64,000 bases of DNA from Verrucomicrobium sp. (GCA_028283855.1 JAPWJX010000005.1:1-64000); one strand, 5' to 3'; positions 25,781 through 34,775 are shown, counted from the first letter of the stretch. Numbers and translations: made by a program. Notes: generated by a model not told the origin, from the letters alone.

Positions 25781-26956
25781 TTAAGCCGCCCGGCGCAGCG
25801 TCAGGTGGAGGATCTCCGCCGGCGCGTGGACGCGGAGCGGAAACCAATTCCCCGTCCCGTTGGAGACGACCAGGCTTCCCTTTGCCCGCCGGTAGAGGCC
25901 GGACCAGTAGCGGAAAAACATCGGGCCGCAGCCCAGCTCGTCCGTCAGCATCAGCTGGCCGCCATGCGTGTGGCCCGCCAGCACCAGGGGAATGCCCATC
26001 GCCTCCGCCGTCTCGAAGGCATGCGGATGGTGCGCCAGGAGGAGGGGAAACGCGCCGGGCTCCAGCGGCGGCAGCGCGTGCATCTGCATCTGGATGCCGC
26101 CGTCATACTGCCCCGTCCAGCGAACGCCCAGGACCTGCACGGGATGGCCTCCCACCTGTGTGGTGGCCGACTCGTTCAGCAGAAAGCGGTGGCCGGGCCC
26201 CTCGATCTCCCGCGCGCGGCGCTCGAACTCGGCGGCGTTTTCCAGCAGGTCGTGGTTCCCCTCGCAGACGAAGACGCCTTGCTTGGCGCGCAGCCCCTGG
26301 ATGACTTCCAGGGCGCGGGGGAGGTCGTCCAGGTCGTAATTGATCAGGTCGCCGGTGACCGCGCCCAGGTCGGCGTCCAGCTCGTTGAACGCGTGCACCA
26401 TGTCGTCCAGGACCGGGCCGTGGGTGAGCTGGCCCACGTGGATGTCGCTCAGGTGCGCGATGGTCATTCCCTCCAGTTCCGCGGGCAATCCAGGAACGTC
26501 GACAGTCAGCCGCCGGATGGAAAAGCGGCGCAGCTGGTAGAGGGAAATGCCGGTCAGCGCGAAGGTGGCCAGCGGCGCGGCGCCCGTGCCCAGCAGGGCC
26601 AGGAACTGCCGGCGGTTCAGCCCGGCGAAGCCCGGGCCCGGGGAAAAAGCGGCCGCGGGAGAGGGGAGACAGGCGCTGATCGCCAGTCCCACGCCCAACG
26701 GCAGCATCACCAGGAAGTGCCACAGGAGAATGAGGGAAAGCCCCGTCTTGCCCCACAGGGACTGAAGCGCCAGCGCCGGCTCCCAAAAGCGGGAGAGGAC
26801 AAGGCCGGACAGCCCGGCGATCTGGAAGAACATGAACAGGTCGAGCGCGATGCGCCAGCCGAGGGGCGCGCCCGCTTGCTGCAGGATGCGGTGAAGGGAA
26901 AACCAGCAGATGCCGTCGCCCAGGAGGAAGAGGCCGAGAATGACTAAAAAGAACAT
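25781..26956 (-). CDS. Membrane-anchored metallophosphoesterase (YaeI-like)
   Basis: This calcineurin-like phosphoesterase has an N-terminal membrane domain of three or four helices (about 1-140) and a metal-dependent catalytic domain. All five motifs are visible: HLSDIHVG, TGDLINYD, CEGNHD, LLAHHPHAF and GHTHGGQ. The linker holds NRRQFLALLGTGAA, which looks like a Tat-type RR motif but sits inside the protein, after the helices. Related enzymes act on phospholipid headgroups such as UDP-diacylglucosamine or have unknown substrates. The gene is divergent from the respiratory operon. Confidence 0.88.
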   Translation of the reverse strand: MFFLVILGLFLLGDGICWFSLHRILQQAGAPLGWRIALDLFMFFQIAGLSGLVLSRFWEPALALQSLWGKTGLSLILLWHFLVMLPLGVGLAISACLPSPAAAFSPGPGFAGLNRRQFLALLGTGAAPLATFALTGISLYQLRRFSIRRLTVDVPGLPAELEGMTIAHLSDIHVGQLTHGPVLDDMVHAFNELDADLGAVTGDLINYDLDDLPRALEVIQGLRAKQGVFVCEGNHDLLENAAEFERRAREIEGPGHRFLLNESATTQVGGHPVQVLGVRWTGQYDGGIQMQMHALPPLEPGAFPLLLAHHPHAFETAEAMGIPLVLAGHTHGGQLMLTDELGCGPMFFRYWSGLYRRAKGSLVVSNGTGNWFPLRVHAPAEILHLTLRRAA

Positions 26957-27086
26957 GGAACAGCGAAACTAATCCCTTTCTTCGCAAAATTCATAACACT
27001 TTTTAGGTGCATTTTGAAAAAGGGACTGGTTAGTTGATGGTTCTAAAGTTTTCAGATGCACGCCTGTTTTGCCTGACCCCTTTTCC

Positions 27087-28283
27087 ATGCTGCCGGACAT
27101 CACTTTATCCACGTTTTCGAACGCCTCGCCTCAAGCCAAGGAAATCACCACCCTTTTCATCAACGTCCTGCTCGTTTGCAGCGTGATCTTCGTGATCGTG
27201 ACGGTGTGGGTCGGTTACTCCATCTGGAAATTCCGCCACAAGGAAGGGGAGGACGGCGAGCCCGATCAGCACCAGATCAATAAGAACTACGAGATCACCT
27301 GGACGATCATCCCGGCCCTCATCTGCGTTCTCCTGGGCTACTGGACGGTGAAGAGCATGTTCGGCCCCAACGGCGGCGAGCCGCGCCATAAGGTCGAGCC
27401 CGACATCGTCATCACCGGCGCCCAGTGGTGGTGGGACGTCCGCTATCCTAAGCTGGGCGTCGTCACCGCCAACGAGATCCACGTCCCCACCGGCCGCCCG
27501 CTGGTCGTCGATCTGGAGTCCAACGACGTCATCCACACCTTCTGGGTTCCCGAGCTGGGCCGCAAGGAGCAGATGATTCCCGGCCACCACAGCCTGCTGA
27601 GCGTGGAATCGACCTTCATCGGCCAATATCTTGGGGCCTGCGCCCAGTATTGCGGCAACCAGCACGCCTGGATGCGCCTGCTCCTGGTCTCCGAGTCGCC
27701 CGCCGACTTTGACGCCTGGGTCGCCAAGCAGAAGTCCCGCGGCCCGCTGCCCCCTCCGCTCGTCTCCCGCGCGGAGGCCGGTCCGGCCCCCGTCATCGCC
27801 CCGAATTCCGGCGAGCAGACGCCGCAGCATCCGGCCGGTTCCGGCGCGGAGCGCCCCCTGGGCCAGCCCATCCCCCTGGCGGCCAAGCTGGGCGGCGGCA
27901 CCAAGGGCGCCACGCCGGTCATCAACACCCTCATGCCCAGCGACAAGGTCGCCAAGCTTTCCGACGCGGCCAGCCCGGCTCCCACCTCCGACGCGATCGC
28001 CGCCAAGGGCGACGTGGCCCGCGGCCTCCAGGTCTACAAGGAACAGACCTGCGGCACCTGCCACGCCGTGGAAGGCGTCAGCGACGCGCCCTACGCCCCC
28101 AACCTGAGCCACCTGGCCAGCCGCCAGACCCTCGGCGCGGGCGTCCTGAAGAACACCCATGAAGACCTTTACAAGTGGATGGCCAACCCGCAGGCCTTCA
28201 AGCCAGGCTGCAACATGCCCAACTTCCACCTGACCCCCGAGCAAACGAGCGACCTCGTCGCCTATTTGGAAACGCTGAAATGA
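27087..28283 (+). CDS. ctaC: Cytochrome c oxidase subunit II with C-terminal cytochrome c domain (caa3 type)
   Basis: This subunit receives electrons at the CuA centre. From the ATG at 27087 it has 398 residues: two membrane helices (about 20-45 and 70-90), the cupredoxin domain with CuA ligands His150, Cys185, Cys189, His193 and Met196 (CAQYCGNQHAWM), a Pro/Ala-rich linker (about 220-305), and a fused cytochrome c domain with CGTCH (322-326) and a C-terminal Met-containing segment. A TTG six codons upstream is possible. No cleavable signal or lipobox is obvious. It starts the respiratory operon and overlaps the next gene by 4 nt. Confidence 0.95.
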   Translation: MLPDITLSTFSNASPQAKEITTLFINVLLVCSVIFVIVTVWVGYSIWKFRHKEGEDGEPDQHQINKNYEITWTIIPALICVLLGYWTVKSMFGPNGGEPRHKVEPDIVITGAQWWWDVRYPKLGVVTANEIHVPTGRPLVVDLESNDVIHTFWVPELGRKEQMIPGHHSLLSVESTFIGQYLGACAQYCGNQHAWMRLLLVSESPADFDAWVAKQKSRGPLPPPLVSRAEAGPAPVIAPNSGEQTPQHPAGSGAERPLGQPIPLAAKLGGGTKGATPVINTLMPSDKVAKLSDAASPAPTSDAIAAKGDVARGLQVYKEQTCGTCHAVEGVSDAPYAPNLSHLASRQTLGAGVLKNTHEDLYKWMANPQAFKPGCNMPNFHLTPEQTSDLVAYLETLK

Positions 28284-30541
28284 CCGATCCCGCCCTCTCC
28301 CACACCGCCGACGCGCACGCCCATGCCCACGGGCATGGCCACGGCGGCTACCACAGCCGCCTCTTCGAGTGGCTGACGACCGTCGATCACAAGCAGATCG
28401 GCATCATGTACCTGGTCACCTCCCTTTTCTTCCTGGTGATCGGGGGCGTGGAGGCTCTCCTCATCCGCGCGCAGCTGGCCTACCCGAACTGCCATTTCCT
28501 GTCGGAAACCATCTTCAACCAGATGTTCACCATGCACGGCACCACCATGGTGTTCCTGGTGGGCATGCCGACCTTGGCCGGATTCCAGAACTACCTGGTT
28601 CCCCTCATGATCGGCGCGCGGGACGTCGCCTTCCCGCGCCTCAACGCCATGAGCTTCTGGATGCTGCCCTTCTCGGGCGTCATGCTCCACTTCAGCTTCC
28701 TGACCGGCGCGGCGCCCTCCGTCGGCTGGTTTAGCTACGCCCCCCTCAGCGAGCACAACTTCACCTCCAACCTCGGCCCCGATTACTGGGCCCTCGGCCT
28801 CCTGGCGGCGGGCATCGGCTCCGTCGGCTCCGCCTTCAACATCATCGTCACCGTCATCAAGTTCCGCGCGCCGGGAATGAGCATTCCCCGCCTGCCGCTT
28901 TTCGTCTGGATGTCCTTCATGACCTCCATTTTGGTCATCCTGGCCCTTCCGGCGCTCAACTCCGGCCTGGTCATGCTCATCGCGGACCGCCTCCTGAACG
29001 GCTCCTTCTTCCAGCACACCCAGGGCGGCGATCCCCTCCTGTGGGAGCACATCTTCTGGATCTTCGGCCACCCGGAAGTCTACATCCTCATCCTGCCCTC
29101 CTTCGGCATCATCTCGGAAGTCATCCCCGTCTTCTCCCGCCGTCCGATCACCGGCTACGCCTTCGTCGCCTGGTCCACGCTGGCCATCGCCCTCCTGAGC
29201 TTCGGCGTCTGGGCGCACCACATGTTCGCCGCGGGCCTCGGCCTCTACGCCGACGCCTTCTTCTCCCTGGCCTCCATGCTCATCGCCATCCCGACGGGCG
29301 TGAAGATCTTCAACTGGACGGCCACCATGTGGCGCGGGCGCATCCGCTTCTCCACGGCGATGCTCTTCTGCCTCGGCTTCCTCATCATCTTCGTCGTCGG
29401 CGGCCTTTCCGGCATCACCCTGGCCGTCACCCCGATCGACTGGGCGGTGACCGACAGCTACTACATCATCGCCCACTTCCACTACGTCCTCTTCGGCGGC
29501 ACCATCTTCGGCTTCTTCGCGGGCATCTACTACTGGTACCCGAAGATGACCGGCCGCATGCTCGACGAGAGCCTGGGCCGCTGGCACTTCTGGGGCACGA
29601 TGATCGGCTTCAACCTGACCTTCTTCGTCCAGCACTTCCTGGGCTTCATGGGCATGCCGCGCCGCATCTACACCTACCCGGACCTGCCGGGCTGGGGCCT
29701 GCTGAACATGATCTCCACCATCGGCGCCTTCCTCCTGGCCGTCGGCACCCTGCCGTTCGTCTGGAACCTGGTGGTCAGCCTCTACCGGGGCAAGATCGCC
29801 GGGGACAACCCCTGGAACGCCTGGACCCTGGAGTGGGCCACCTCGTCCCCGCCCCCGCACGACAACTTCGCACTGGTCCCGCCCGTGGAGGGCCGCCGCC
29901 CGCTGTGGGACCTGAACAACCCGCACGATCCGGATTGGAAGCGCGAGCCCGTCCGGGACGAACCCCCCGTGAAGATGGACCGGAACAAGGTCCTCATGAT
30001 CTTCTTCATCGCCTCGGAAGCGATGTTCTTCACCATGTTGATCAGCGCCTACATCCTGTTCAACTCCCGCCAGATCGACGGTCCCACCGCCGCCAGCAGC
30101 CTCAAGTTCGGGCGCACGCTCTTCTTCACCATCGCGCTGCTCTCCAGCTCAGTGACGATGTTCTTCGCGGAAAAGTGCCTGCATCATAAGAACCGCCGGG
30201 GCTTCGTCGGCTGGATGATCGCCACCATCATCCTCGGCTTCATCTTCCTGGGCGGCCAGGGCTACGAATACGCGGAACTCTTCCATGACGGCGTCACCGT
30301 GGGCCGGAACATCTTCGGCAGCACCTTCTTCACCCTGACGGGCTTCCACGGGTTCCACGTCTTCATGGGCTTGGTGTCCTTGATCGTGTTCCTCATTCTG
30401 GGCTGGAAAGGGGATCTCGACAGTCCGCAGCGCATCCAGCACGTGGAAGCGGCCGGTTGGTACTGGCACTTTGTCGACGTCGTCTGGGTCGTCCTCTTCT
30501 CCCTCATCTACATCAAAAGCCTGCTCTTCCACACCCTATGA
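28280..30541 (+). CDS. ctaD: Cytochrome c oxidase subunit I-III fusion
   Basis: This 753-residue fused terminal oxidase subunit has two parts. The CoxI part (to about 540) has the low-spin haem ligand His86, CuB ligands His264, His313 and His314 with the cross-linked Tyr268 (FGHPEVYILILP), and haem ligands His399/His401 (AHFHYV). The EVY motif places it in the A-type haem-copper oxidases. The CoxIII part (about 585-753) has the usual five helices, including MIFFIASEAMFF and the final HFVDVVWV. The N-terminus is His-rich (HAHAHGHGHGGYH). It overlaps ctaC and ctaG by ATGA. Confidence 0.95.
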   Translation: MTDPALSHTADAHAHAHGHGHGGYHSRLFEWLTTVDHKQIGIMYLVTSLFFLVIGGVEALLIRAQLAYPNCHFLSETIFNQMFTMHGTTMVFLVGMPTLAGFQNYLVPLMIGARDVAFPRLNAMSFWMLPFSGVMLHFSFLTGAAPSVGWFSYAPLSEHNFTSNLGPDYWALGLLAAGIGSVGSAFNIIVTVIKFRAPGMSIPRLPLFVWMSFMTSILVILALPALNSGLVMLIADRLLNGSFFQHTQGGDPLLWEHIFWIFGHPEVYILILPSFGIISEVIPVFSRRPITGYAFVAWSTLAIALLSFGVWAHHMFAAGLGLYADAFFSLASMLIAIPTGVKIFNWTATMWRGRIRFSTAMLFCLGFLIIFVVGGLSGITLAVTPIDWAVTDSYYIIAHFHYVLFGGTIFGFFAGIYYWYPKMTGRMLDESLGRWHFWGTMIGFNLTFFVQHFLGFMGMPRRIYTYPDLPGWGLLNMISTIGAFLLAVGTLPFVWNLVVSLYRGKIAGDNPWNAWTLEWATSSPPPHDNFALVPPVEGRRPLWDLNNPHDPDWKREPVRDEPPVKMDRNKVLMIFFIASEAMFFTMLISAYILFNSRQIDGPTAASSLKFGRTLFFTIALLSSSVTMFFAEKCLHHKNRRGFVGWMIATIILGFIFLGGQGYEYAELFHDGVTVGRNIFGSTFFTLTGFHGFHVFMGLVSLIVFLILGWKGDLDSPQRIQHVEAAGWYWHFVDVVWVVLFSLIYIKSLLFHTL

Positions 30542-31350
30542 CCTCTCCGCTCTCCGTCCTTCTGCAGCAGTGGAACTGGACCTCCCCCATGTGGCTGATC
30601 GCCCTGGCGGCGGCCTTCTTTTACGTGCGCGGCCAGCGCCGCTCCGGCGGGCTGACGGGCCGGGCCTGGTGCTTTGCCGCCGCGCTCGCCTTCTTCCTGC
30701 TGGCCACCGTCTCCCCCCTGCACCGGCTGGCCTACGGCTACCTCTTTAGCGCCCACATGGTGCAGCACCTGGTCCTGCTCCTGATCGTGCCGGGCTTCCT
30801 CCTCCTGAGCTTCTCCGGGGAGCAGTGGCAGGCCGCCCTGCGCCATCCGGCCTTCGCCCGCTTCACCCGCGTCTTCGGCTACCCGCTCGTCGGCTGGTTC
30901 CTGGGCAGCAGCGCCATGTGGCTCTGGCACGTGCCCCGGTTCTGCGTCGCCTCCCAGACCGTCTCCATGGTGGCCGATTTCCAGACCTTGAGCCTTCTCT
31001 TCATGGGCGCCTGCTTCTGGTGGCCCGTCGCCGCTCCGGCGTCCGTCCGCATGGAGGCTCTGCCCTCCATCGGCTACCTCTTCACCGGCTGTCTGGCCTG
31101 CACCCTCCTGGGTGTTTACCTGACCTTTTCGCCCATCTCGGTTTGCCCCTCCTTTCTCACCGCGCCCGATCCGCTGGGCGTGATGCCTTATCTGCGCGAG
31201 ACCCTCGGCATGAGCACCTCGGTCGACCAGCAGCTCGGCGGCCTCCTCATGTGGGTTCCGGCCTGCTTGATCTACGCCGGGGCCATCTGCGTCGTCTTCG
31301 CGCGGTGGTACAACAGCCGCCCGCAACCCTCCTCCGCTCCCGCCCACTAA
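30538..31350 (+). CDS. ctaG: Cytochrome c oxidase assembly factor CtaG (caa3 type)
   Basis: This CtaG of the Bacillus/caa3 family is a polytopic membrane protein needed for oxidase maturation, probably for copper insertion. The 270 residues contain about seven helices. Conserved His-containing pieces are seen: SAHMVQHLVLLL, WLWHVPRF, and the C-terminal DQQLGGLLMWVP. This is not the COX11-type CtaG. It is coupled by an ATGA overlap to the oxidase fusion gene and followed 8 nt later by a small membrane protein gene. The C-terminus is a short Pro/Ser tail. Confidence 0.88.
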   Translation: MTSPLSVLLQQWNWTSPMWLIALAAAFFYVRGQRRSGGLTGRAWCFAAALAFFLLATVSPLHRLAYGYLFSAHMVQHLVLLLIVPGFLLLSFSGEQWQAALRHPAFARFTRVFGYPLVGWFLGSSAMWLWHVPRFCVASQTVSMVADFQTLSLLFMGACFWWPVAAPASVRMEALPSIGYLFTGCLACTLLGVYLTFSPISVCPSFLTAPDPLGVMPYLRETLGMSTSVDQQLGGLLMWVPACLIYAGAICVVFARWYNSRPQPSSAPAH

Positions 31351-31358
31351 GCTTTTTT

Positions 31359-31595
31359 ATGGATCACGGAACTCCCTCCCCCGCTCCGACCGGTGACCGT
31401 TCCAACTGGAACAAGCCGCAGCCGGAACTTATCCCTCCCCCGACCTTCTCGCCGATCTTCATGTCGGCGGGCATCGTTTTCCTGGTCTGGGGCTTTACGA
31501 CGCACTGGCTCGTCTCCTTGACCGGCTTGGCTTTCATGATCGCCTCCATCTGCATCTGGATCTCCGAGATCCGCAAGGACTGGAGGACCCACTAA
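31359..31595 (+). CDS. Small two-helix membrane protein of the respiratory operon
   Basis: This 78-residue product has a polar Pro-rich N-terminus (about 1-28), then two adjacent hydrophobic stretches (about 32-47 and 49-67) and a basic end (EIRKDWRTH). Its size and place between ctaG and the Rieske gene suggest a small oxidase subunit such as a subunit IV-like protein, but the sequence itself does not establish this. The start ATG is 8 nt after the ctaG stop, and the gene ends 1 nt before the Rieske start. Confidence 0.7.
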   Translation: MDHGTPSPAPTGDRSNWNKPQPELIPPPTFSPIFMSAGIVFLVWGFTTHWLVSLTGLAFMIASICIWISEIRKDWRTH

Positions 31596-31596
31596 G

Positions 31597-32157
31597 ATGA
31601 GCTGCTGCTCCGATCACGGCCACGGTGAAGGCCACGGCCACGGATGCTCTCCCCAGTCCGGCGAGCCCATTTCCGTCCAGGAGATGAACCGGCGCAAGTT
31701 CCTGGCCCTTCTTTCCATCGTGCCCGGCGCCATTGCCACGGCCGCCATCGGCGTGCCCGTCGCCGGCTTCGTCGTCGCCCCCATCTTCGCCCCGGAAAAG
31801 CGGGAGTGGGTCTCCTTGGGGGCCGTCAGCCAGTTCAAGATCGGCGACACCATCCAGGTCACCTACAAGGACCCGTCTCCGCTGCCTTGGGCCGGCGTCA
31901 CCGCCAACAACGGCGCCTACGTCCGCCGCACGGGGGAGAACGATTTCATCGCCTTCGCGGTGAACTGCTCCCACCTGGGCTGCCCGGTCCGCTGGATCGC
32001 CAGCGCCAACCTGTTCATGTGCCCGTGTCACGGCGGCGTCTACTACTCGGACGGCTCGGTGGCCGCAGGCCCGCCCCCGCGCGCCCTTTCCCGCTACAAC
32101 GTCCGCATCGAGAACGGGGAGTTGCAGCTTCAGACCCAGGAAGTCCCGATTGGATAA
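31597..32157 (+). CDS. Rieske iron-sulfur protein of a cytochrome bc complex
   Basis: This protein transfers electrons from quinol to cytochrome c in a bc complex. The 186 residues contain a twin-arginine-type membrane anchor (NRRKFLALLS then a hydrophobic helix, about 31-62), as usual for Rieske proteins exported folded. The C-terminal domain has the two cluster motifs CSHLGC (Cys124, His126, Cys129) and CPCHGG (Cys142, Cys144, His145), with the flanking disulfide cysteines. The first 20 residues are unusual: Cys/His-rich (CCSDHGHGEGHGHGC). The stop is 3 nt before the cytochrome b gene. Confidence 0.95.
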   Translation: MSCCSDHGHGEGHGHGCSPQSGEPISVQEMNRRKFLALLSIVPGAIATAAIGVPVAGFVVAPIFAPEKREWVSLGAVSQFKIGDTIQVTYKDPSPLPWAGVTANNGAYVRRTGENDFIAFAVNCSHLGCPVRWIASANLFMCPCHGGVYYSDGSVAAGPPPRALSRYNVRIENGELQLQTQEVPIG

Positions 32158-32160
32158 GCC

Positions 32161-33633
32161 ATGTTCGAAAAATTAAAGAATCTCCTCGTCCGCTTCGTCC
32201 TTTGGTTTGAGGACCGCACCGGCCTGTGGGCCATGTTCGGCCCTTCGCTGACTCACCTGGCTCCGCGCGACGCCAAGTGGTGGTACGTCTTCGGCAGCGC
32301 CACGCTGCTCTGTTTCGCCATCCAGGTGGCTTCGGGCGTCGGCCTGGCCTTCGCGTACATCCCCTCCAGCGGCGACGCCTACCAGAGCCTTCAGTACATC
32401 ACCAACGTGGCCCCCCTGGGCCGCTTCCTGCGCGCCATGCACTACTTCGGCGCGTCGGGGATGGTGCTCCTGGTCGGCATCCACATGGGGCAGGTCTTCC
32501 TCCACGGGTCCTACAAGTTCCCGCGCGAGATGAACTGGTTCAGCGGCGTCGCGCTGCTGGCTCTGACCATCGTCATGGGTTTCACCGGCCAGTTGATGCG
32601 CTGGGACAGCAACGCCGTCTGGTCGATCGTCGTCGCGGCGGAGCAGGCGGGCCGCGTGCCGTTCGTCGGCAAGTGGCTGGCCCACTTCATCATGGCGGGC
32701 GACGCCGTCGGCGGCGCCACCTTGGGCCGTTTTTACGCCATCCACGTCTTCGTGGTGCCCGGCCTGCTCTTCGCGGGCATCGGCCTCCACCTCCTGCTGG
32801 TCATGAAACACGGCATCGCGGAGATGCCCCAGGTCGGCCAGATCGTCGATCCGAAGACCTACCGCGAGGAATACCATGCGCGCCTGGAGAAGACCGGCAT
32901 TCCCTTCTGGGAAATGGCCTGGCGCGACTCCTTCTTCGCCCTGGCCACCACCCTCGTCATCTGTTTCTGTGCCTGGTATTTGGGCCCGCCGCCCGTCGAC
33001 GTGCCGCCCGACCCGAGCATCCTGGACACCGCTCCCGCGCCGGATTGGTATCTCCTTTGGTACTTCGCCGTCCTTTCCCTGGCGAACACCGCCCTGGAGG
33101 ACTACATCATCCTGGGCGCGCCGCTTGTCATCGGCCTTCTTCTATTCTGCATCCCGATCCTGAGCAACAGCGGCGAGCGCCATCCGGCCCGCCGCCCGCT
33201 CTCCGTCATCGCCCTGGTCACGGCCGTCCTCTTCGTGTTCGGCTTCTGGATCTCGGCCATGCACATGAGCTGGACGCCGAATTTCCACCCCAAGCCGCTT
33301 TCCGCGGAGGTGTTGGGAACGCCCGGCACCGCCCATTACCGCGGCGGGGAGATCTTCCAGTCGAAGAGCTGCATCAACTGCCACCTCATGGCGGGAGAGG
33401 GCGGCCGCAAGGGGCCGGACCTTACCTACATCGGCGACCGCGCCACCCGGGACCAGCTGGTCATCCGCATCAACAACGGCGGCATTGGCATGCCCGGCTT
33501 CGCGGGCAATCTGACCCCGCAGGAGCTGAACGACCTGGTCGTCTTCCTCGAGTCGCGCAAGCACCGTTTCGACGAGGCCGCGGGTGAAGGGGCCAAGCCT
33601 GAATCGCTGCCGCTGGGCACCTCTGCCCGGTAA
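32161..33633 (+). CDS. Cytochrome b fused to a C-terminal cytochrome c domain
   Basis: This 490-residue quinol-oxidising subunit has haem ligands His94/His108 and His195/His210. The second pair has 14 residues between them, as in cytochrome b6 rather than mitochondrial cytochrome b. The Qo-site motif reads PDWY (294-297) instead of the common PEWY. Helices corresponding to subunit IV follow in the same chain. After a periplasmic linker, a cytochrome c domain with CINCH (404-408) and the candidate Met444 ligand takes the place of a separate c1. It ends the operon and is followed by a strong terminator. Confidence 0.93.
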   Translation: MFEKLKNLLVRFVLWFEDRTGLWAMFGPSLTHLAPRDAKWWYVFGSATLLCFAIQVASGVGLAFAYIPSSGDAYQSLQYITNVAPLGRFLRAMHYFGASGMVLLVGIHMGQVFLHGSYKFPREMNWFSGVALLALTIVMGFTGQLMRWDSNAVWSIVVAAEQAGRVPFVGKWLAHFIMAGDAVGGATLGRFYAIHVFVVPGLLFAGIGLHLLLVMKHGIAEMPQVGQIVDPKTYREEYHARLEKTGIPFWEMAWRDSFFALATTLVICFCAWYLGPPPVDVPPDPSILDTAPAPDWYLLWYFAVLSLANTALEDYIILGAPLVIGLLLFCIPILSNSGERHPARRPLSVIALVTAVLFVFGFWISAMHMSWTPNFHPKPLSAEVLGTPGTAHYRGGEIFQSKSCINCHLMAGEGGRKGPDLTYIGDRATRDQLVIRINNGGIGMPGFAGNLTPQELNDLVVFLESRKHRFDEAAGEGAKPESLPLGTSAR

Positions 33634-33655
33634 CGGGGCCGATTCCCCGCAAAAC

Positions 33656-33697
33656 AAAAAGCCACCGGTCCTAGCGGGCCGGTGGCTTTTTGTTTTT
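33656..33697. terminator. Bidirectional terminator between the cytochrome b gene and the convergent 92-aa gene
   Basis: A long GC-rich stem (AAAAAGCCACCGG paired with CCGGTGGCTTTTT, small loop CCTAGCGGG region) carries T runs on both strands. It serves the respiratory operon on the plus strand and the small gene or tRNA transcript on the minus strand. Confidence 0.9.
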
Positions 33698-33713
33698 AAA
33701 AGAGGCGTTGCCG

Positions 33714-33992
33714 CTACTTGCCTTGCGTATGGCTGGGGGTGGGAGTCTGGGCCGCTTCGCTCCCCGTGGCCTGGGAACGCTTGGCTTCGGAAAGGAAGTT
33801 CAGGGTCTTGTAATTCTTCGTGGCCGGATCGATGGAGGCGATCTTGTGGCCGGCTTGGCGCTCCTCGAGGCAAAGCTCCAAGAAGGAAAGGGCGTGGTTC
33901 ACGAGGGCGGCGGCGTCCTTGGAGCCGGTCTTGGCGATGAGGTCGTGGAATTCGGCCTCGCGCTCTTTGGGGATGTCTAATTGAAGTCTCAT
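33714..33992 (-). CDS. Small hypothetical protein, possibly a ribbon-helix-helix-like regulator
   Basis: This 92-residue protein begins with a beta-like stretch (MRLQLDIPKE) followed by two predicted helices (REAEFHDLIAKTGS; ALVNHALSFLELCLEERQAG), then HKIASIDPATKNYKTL and a disordered tail. The layout resembles small RHH-fold proteins, but I cannot name a family. The start lies only 28 nt after the 3' end of the tRNA-Lys gene on the same strand, so both may come from one transcript ending at the terminator at 33656-33697. Confidence 0.65.
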   Translation of the reverse strand: MRLQLDIPKEREAEFHDLIAKTGSKDAAALVNHALSFLELCLEERQAGHKIASIDPATKNYKTLNFLSEAKRSQATGSEAAQTPTPSHTQGK

Positions 33993-34020
33993 GCGGATGC
34001 CTGGAAAGAAGCAGGAAGAG

Positions 34021-34092
<72 letters not shown>

Positions 34093-34107
34093 ATGGCAGA
34101 ACCGGAT

Positions 34108-34136
34108 TTAATACGAAAACGGGCCCGTCCCCGCAA
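34108..34136 (-). promoter_or_regulatory. Candidate promoter of the tRNA-Lys gene
   Basis: On the minus strand a -35 box TTGCGG (34131-34136) and a -10 box TATTAA (34108-34113) have a 17-bp spacer. Transcription would start near 34101, about 9 nt before the mature tRNA. Confidence 0.5.
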
Positions 34137-34185
34137 CAAAAAACGCAACCTTTTATAAAACGGCCCGGGATGGCAGCGTGGCCGG

Positions 34186-34722
34186 ATGCGTTTTCTTAGT
34201 GTCTTGGCGTTGGCGTTGGGGCTCGTCTCCGCGGCTCGCGGGGAGGGGGCTTCCTTCTATGATCTGGAAACCCACACTCTTTCCGGGGAGCCGGAGTCTC
34301 TGGCCGCCTATAAGGGGCGCGTGGCGCTGGTGGTGAACGTGGCCTCCAAGTGCGGCTTCACGCCCCAATACGCGGGTCTGGAGGCGCTTTACAAGCGCTA
34401 CCAGGACCAGGGCTTCGTCATCCTCGGTTTTCCTTCCAACGACTTCGGCCACCAGGAGCCGGGCTCGCCGGAGGAGATCGCCAAATTCTGCTCCAGCCGT
34501 TATCAGGTCACCTTCCCGATGTTCGAGAAGGTCGTGACGAAAAAGGGGCCCGGCCAGAGCCCGGTCTACGCCTTCCTCACGGACGGACGGGAGGCGCCGC
34601 AGTGGAATTTCACGAAATACCTCGTCGACCGGCGGGGGAAGGTCGTCGCCGTTTTTCCGAGCAAGGTCACGCCGCAGGACCCTGCGCTGGCCGCCGCGAT
34701 CCAGGCGGAATTGGACAAGTAA
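34186..34722 (+). CDS. Glutathione peroxidase-family protein (Cys type), secreted
   Basis: This thiol peroxidase of the GPx family reduces hydroperoxides. The 178-residue precursor has a signal peptide (MRFLSVLALALGLVSAARG), suggesting a periplasmic location. The peroxidatic Cys56 lies in NVASKCGFTPQY. The other catalytic tetrad residues are Gln90 (GHQEPG), Trp140 and Asn141 (WNFTKYLVD). In the usual FPCNQF motif the Cys is Ser84 and the Gln is Asp86, so the standard resolving Cys is absent; Cys102 may substitute. A TATAAA-like stretch lies 30 nt upstream, but no matching -35 box is clear. Confidence 0.9.
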   Translation: MRFLSVLALALGLVSAARGEGASFYDLETHTLSGEPESLAAYKGRVALVVNVASKCGFTPQYAGLEALYKRYQDQGFVILGFPSNDFGHQEPGSPEEIAKFCSSRYQVTFPMFEKVVTKKGPGQSPVYAFLTDGREAPQWNFTKYLVDRRGKVVAVFPSKVTPQDPALAAAIQAELDK

Positions 34723-34775
34723 CCCTTGCCTCAAGGGATGCGCTGGCGCACCATGGATTTCCCCCTTTGGGCTGG

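Noticed and set aside
26957-27086. Promoter with TTGAAA box for the respiratory operon
   Set aside because: The region is AT-rich and surely contains a promoter, but no -10 box at proper spacing could be chosen with confidence.
28262-29926. A 554-codon minus-strand frame opposite the CoxI-III gene
   Set aside because: Shadow of the oxidase gene; no hydrophobic segments or motifs, and the plus-strand gene has all catalytic residues.
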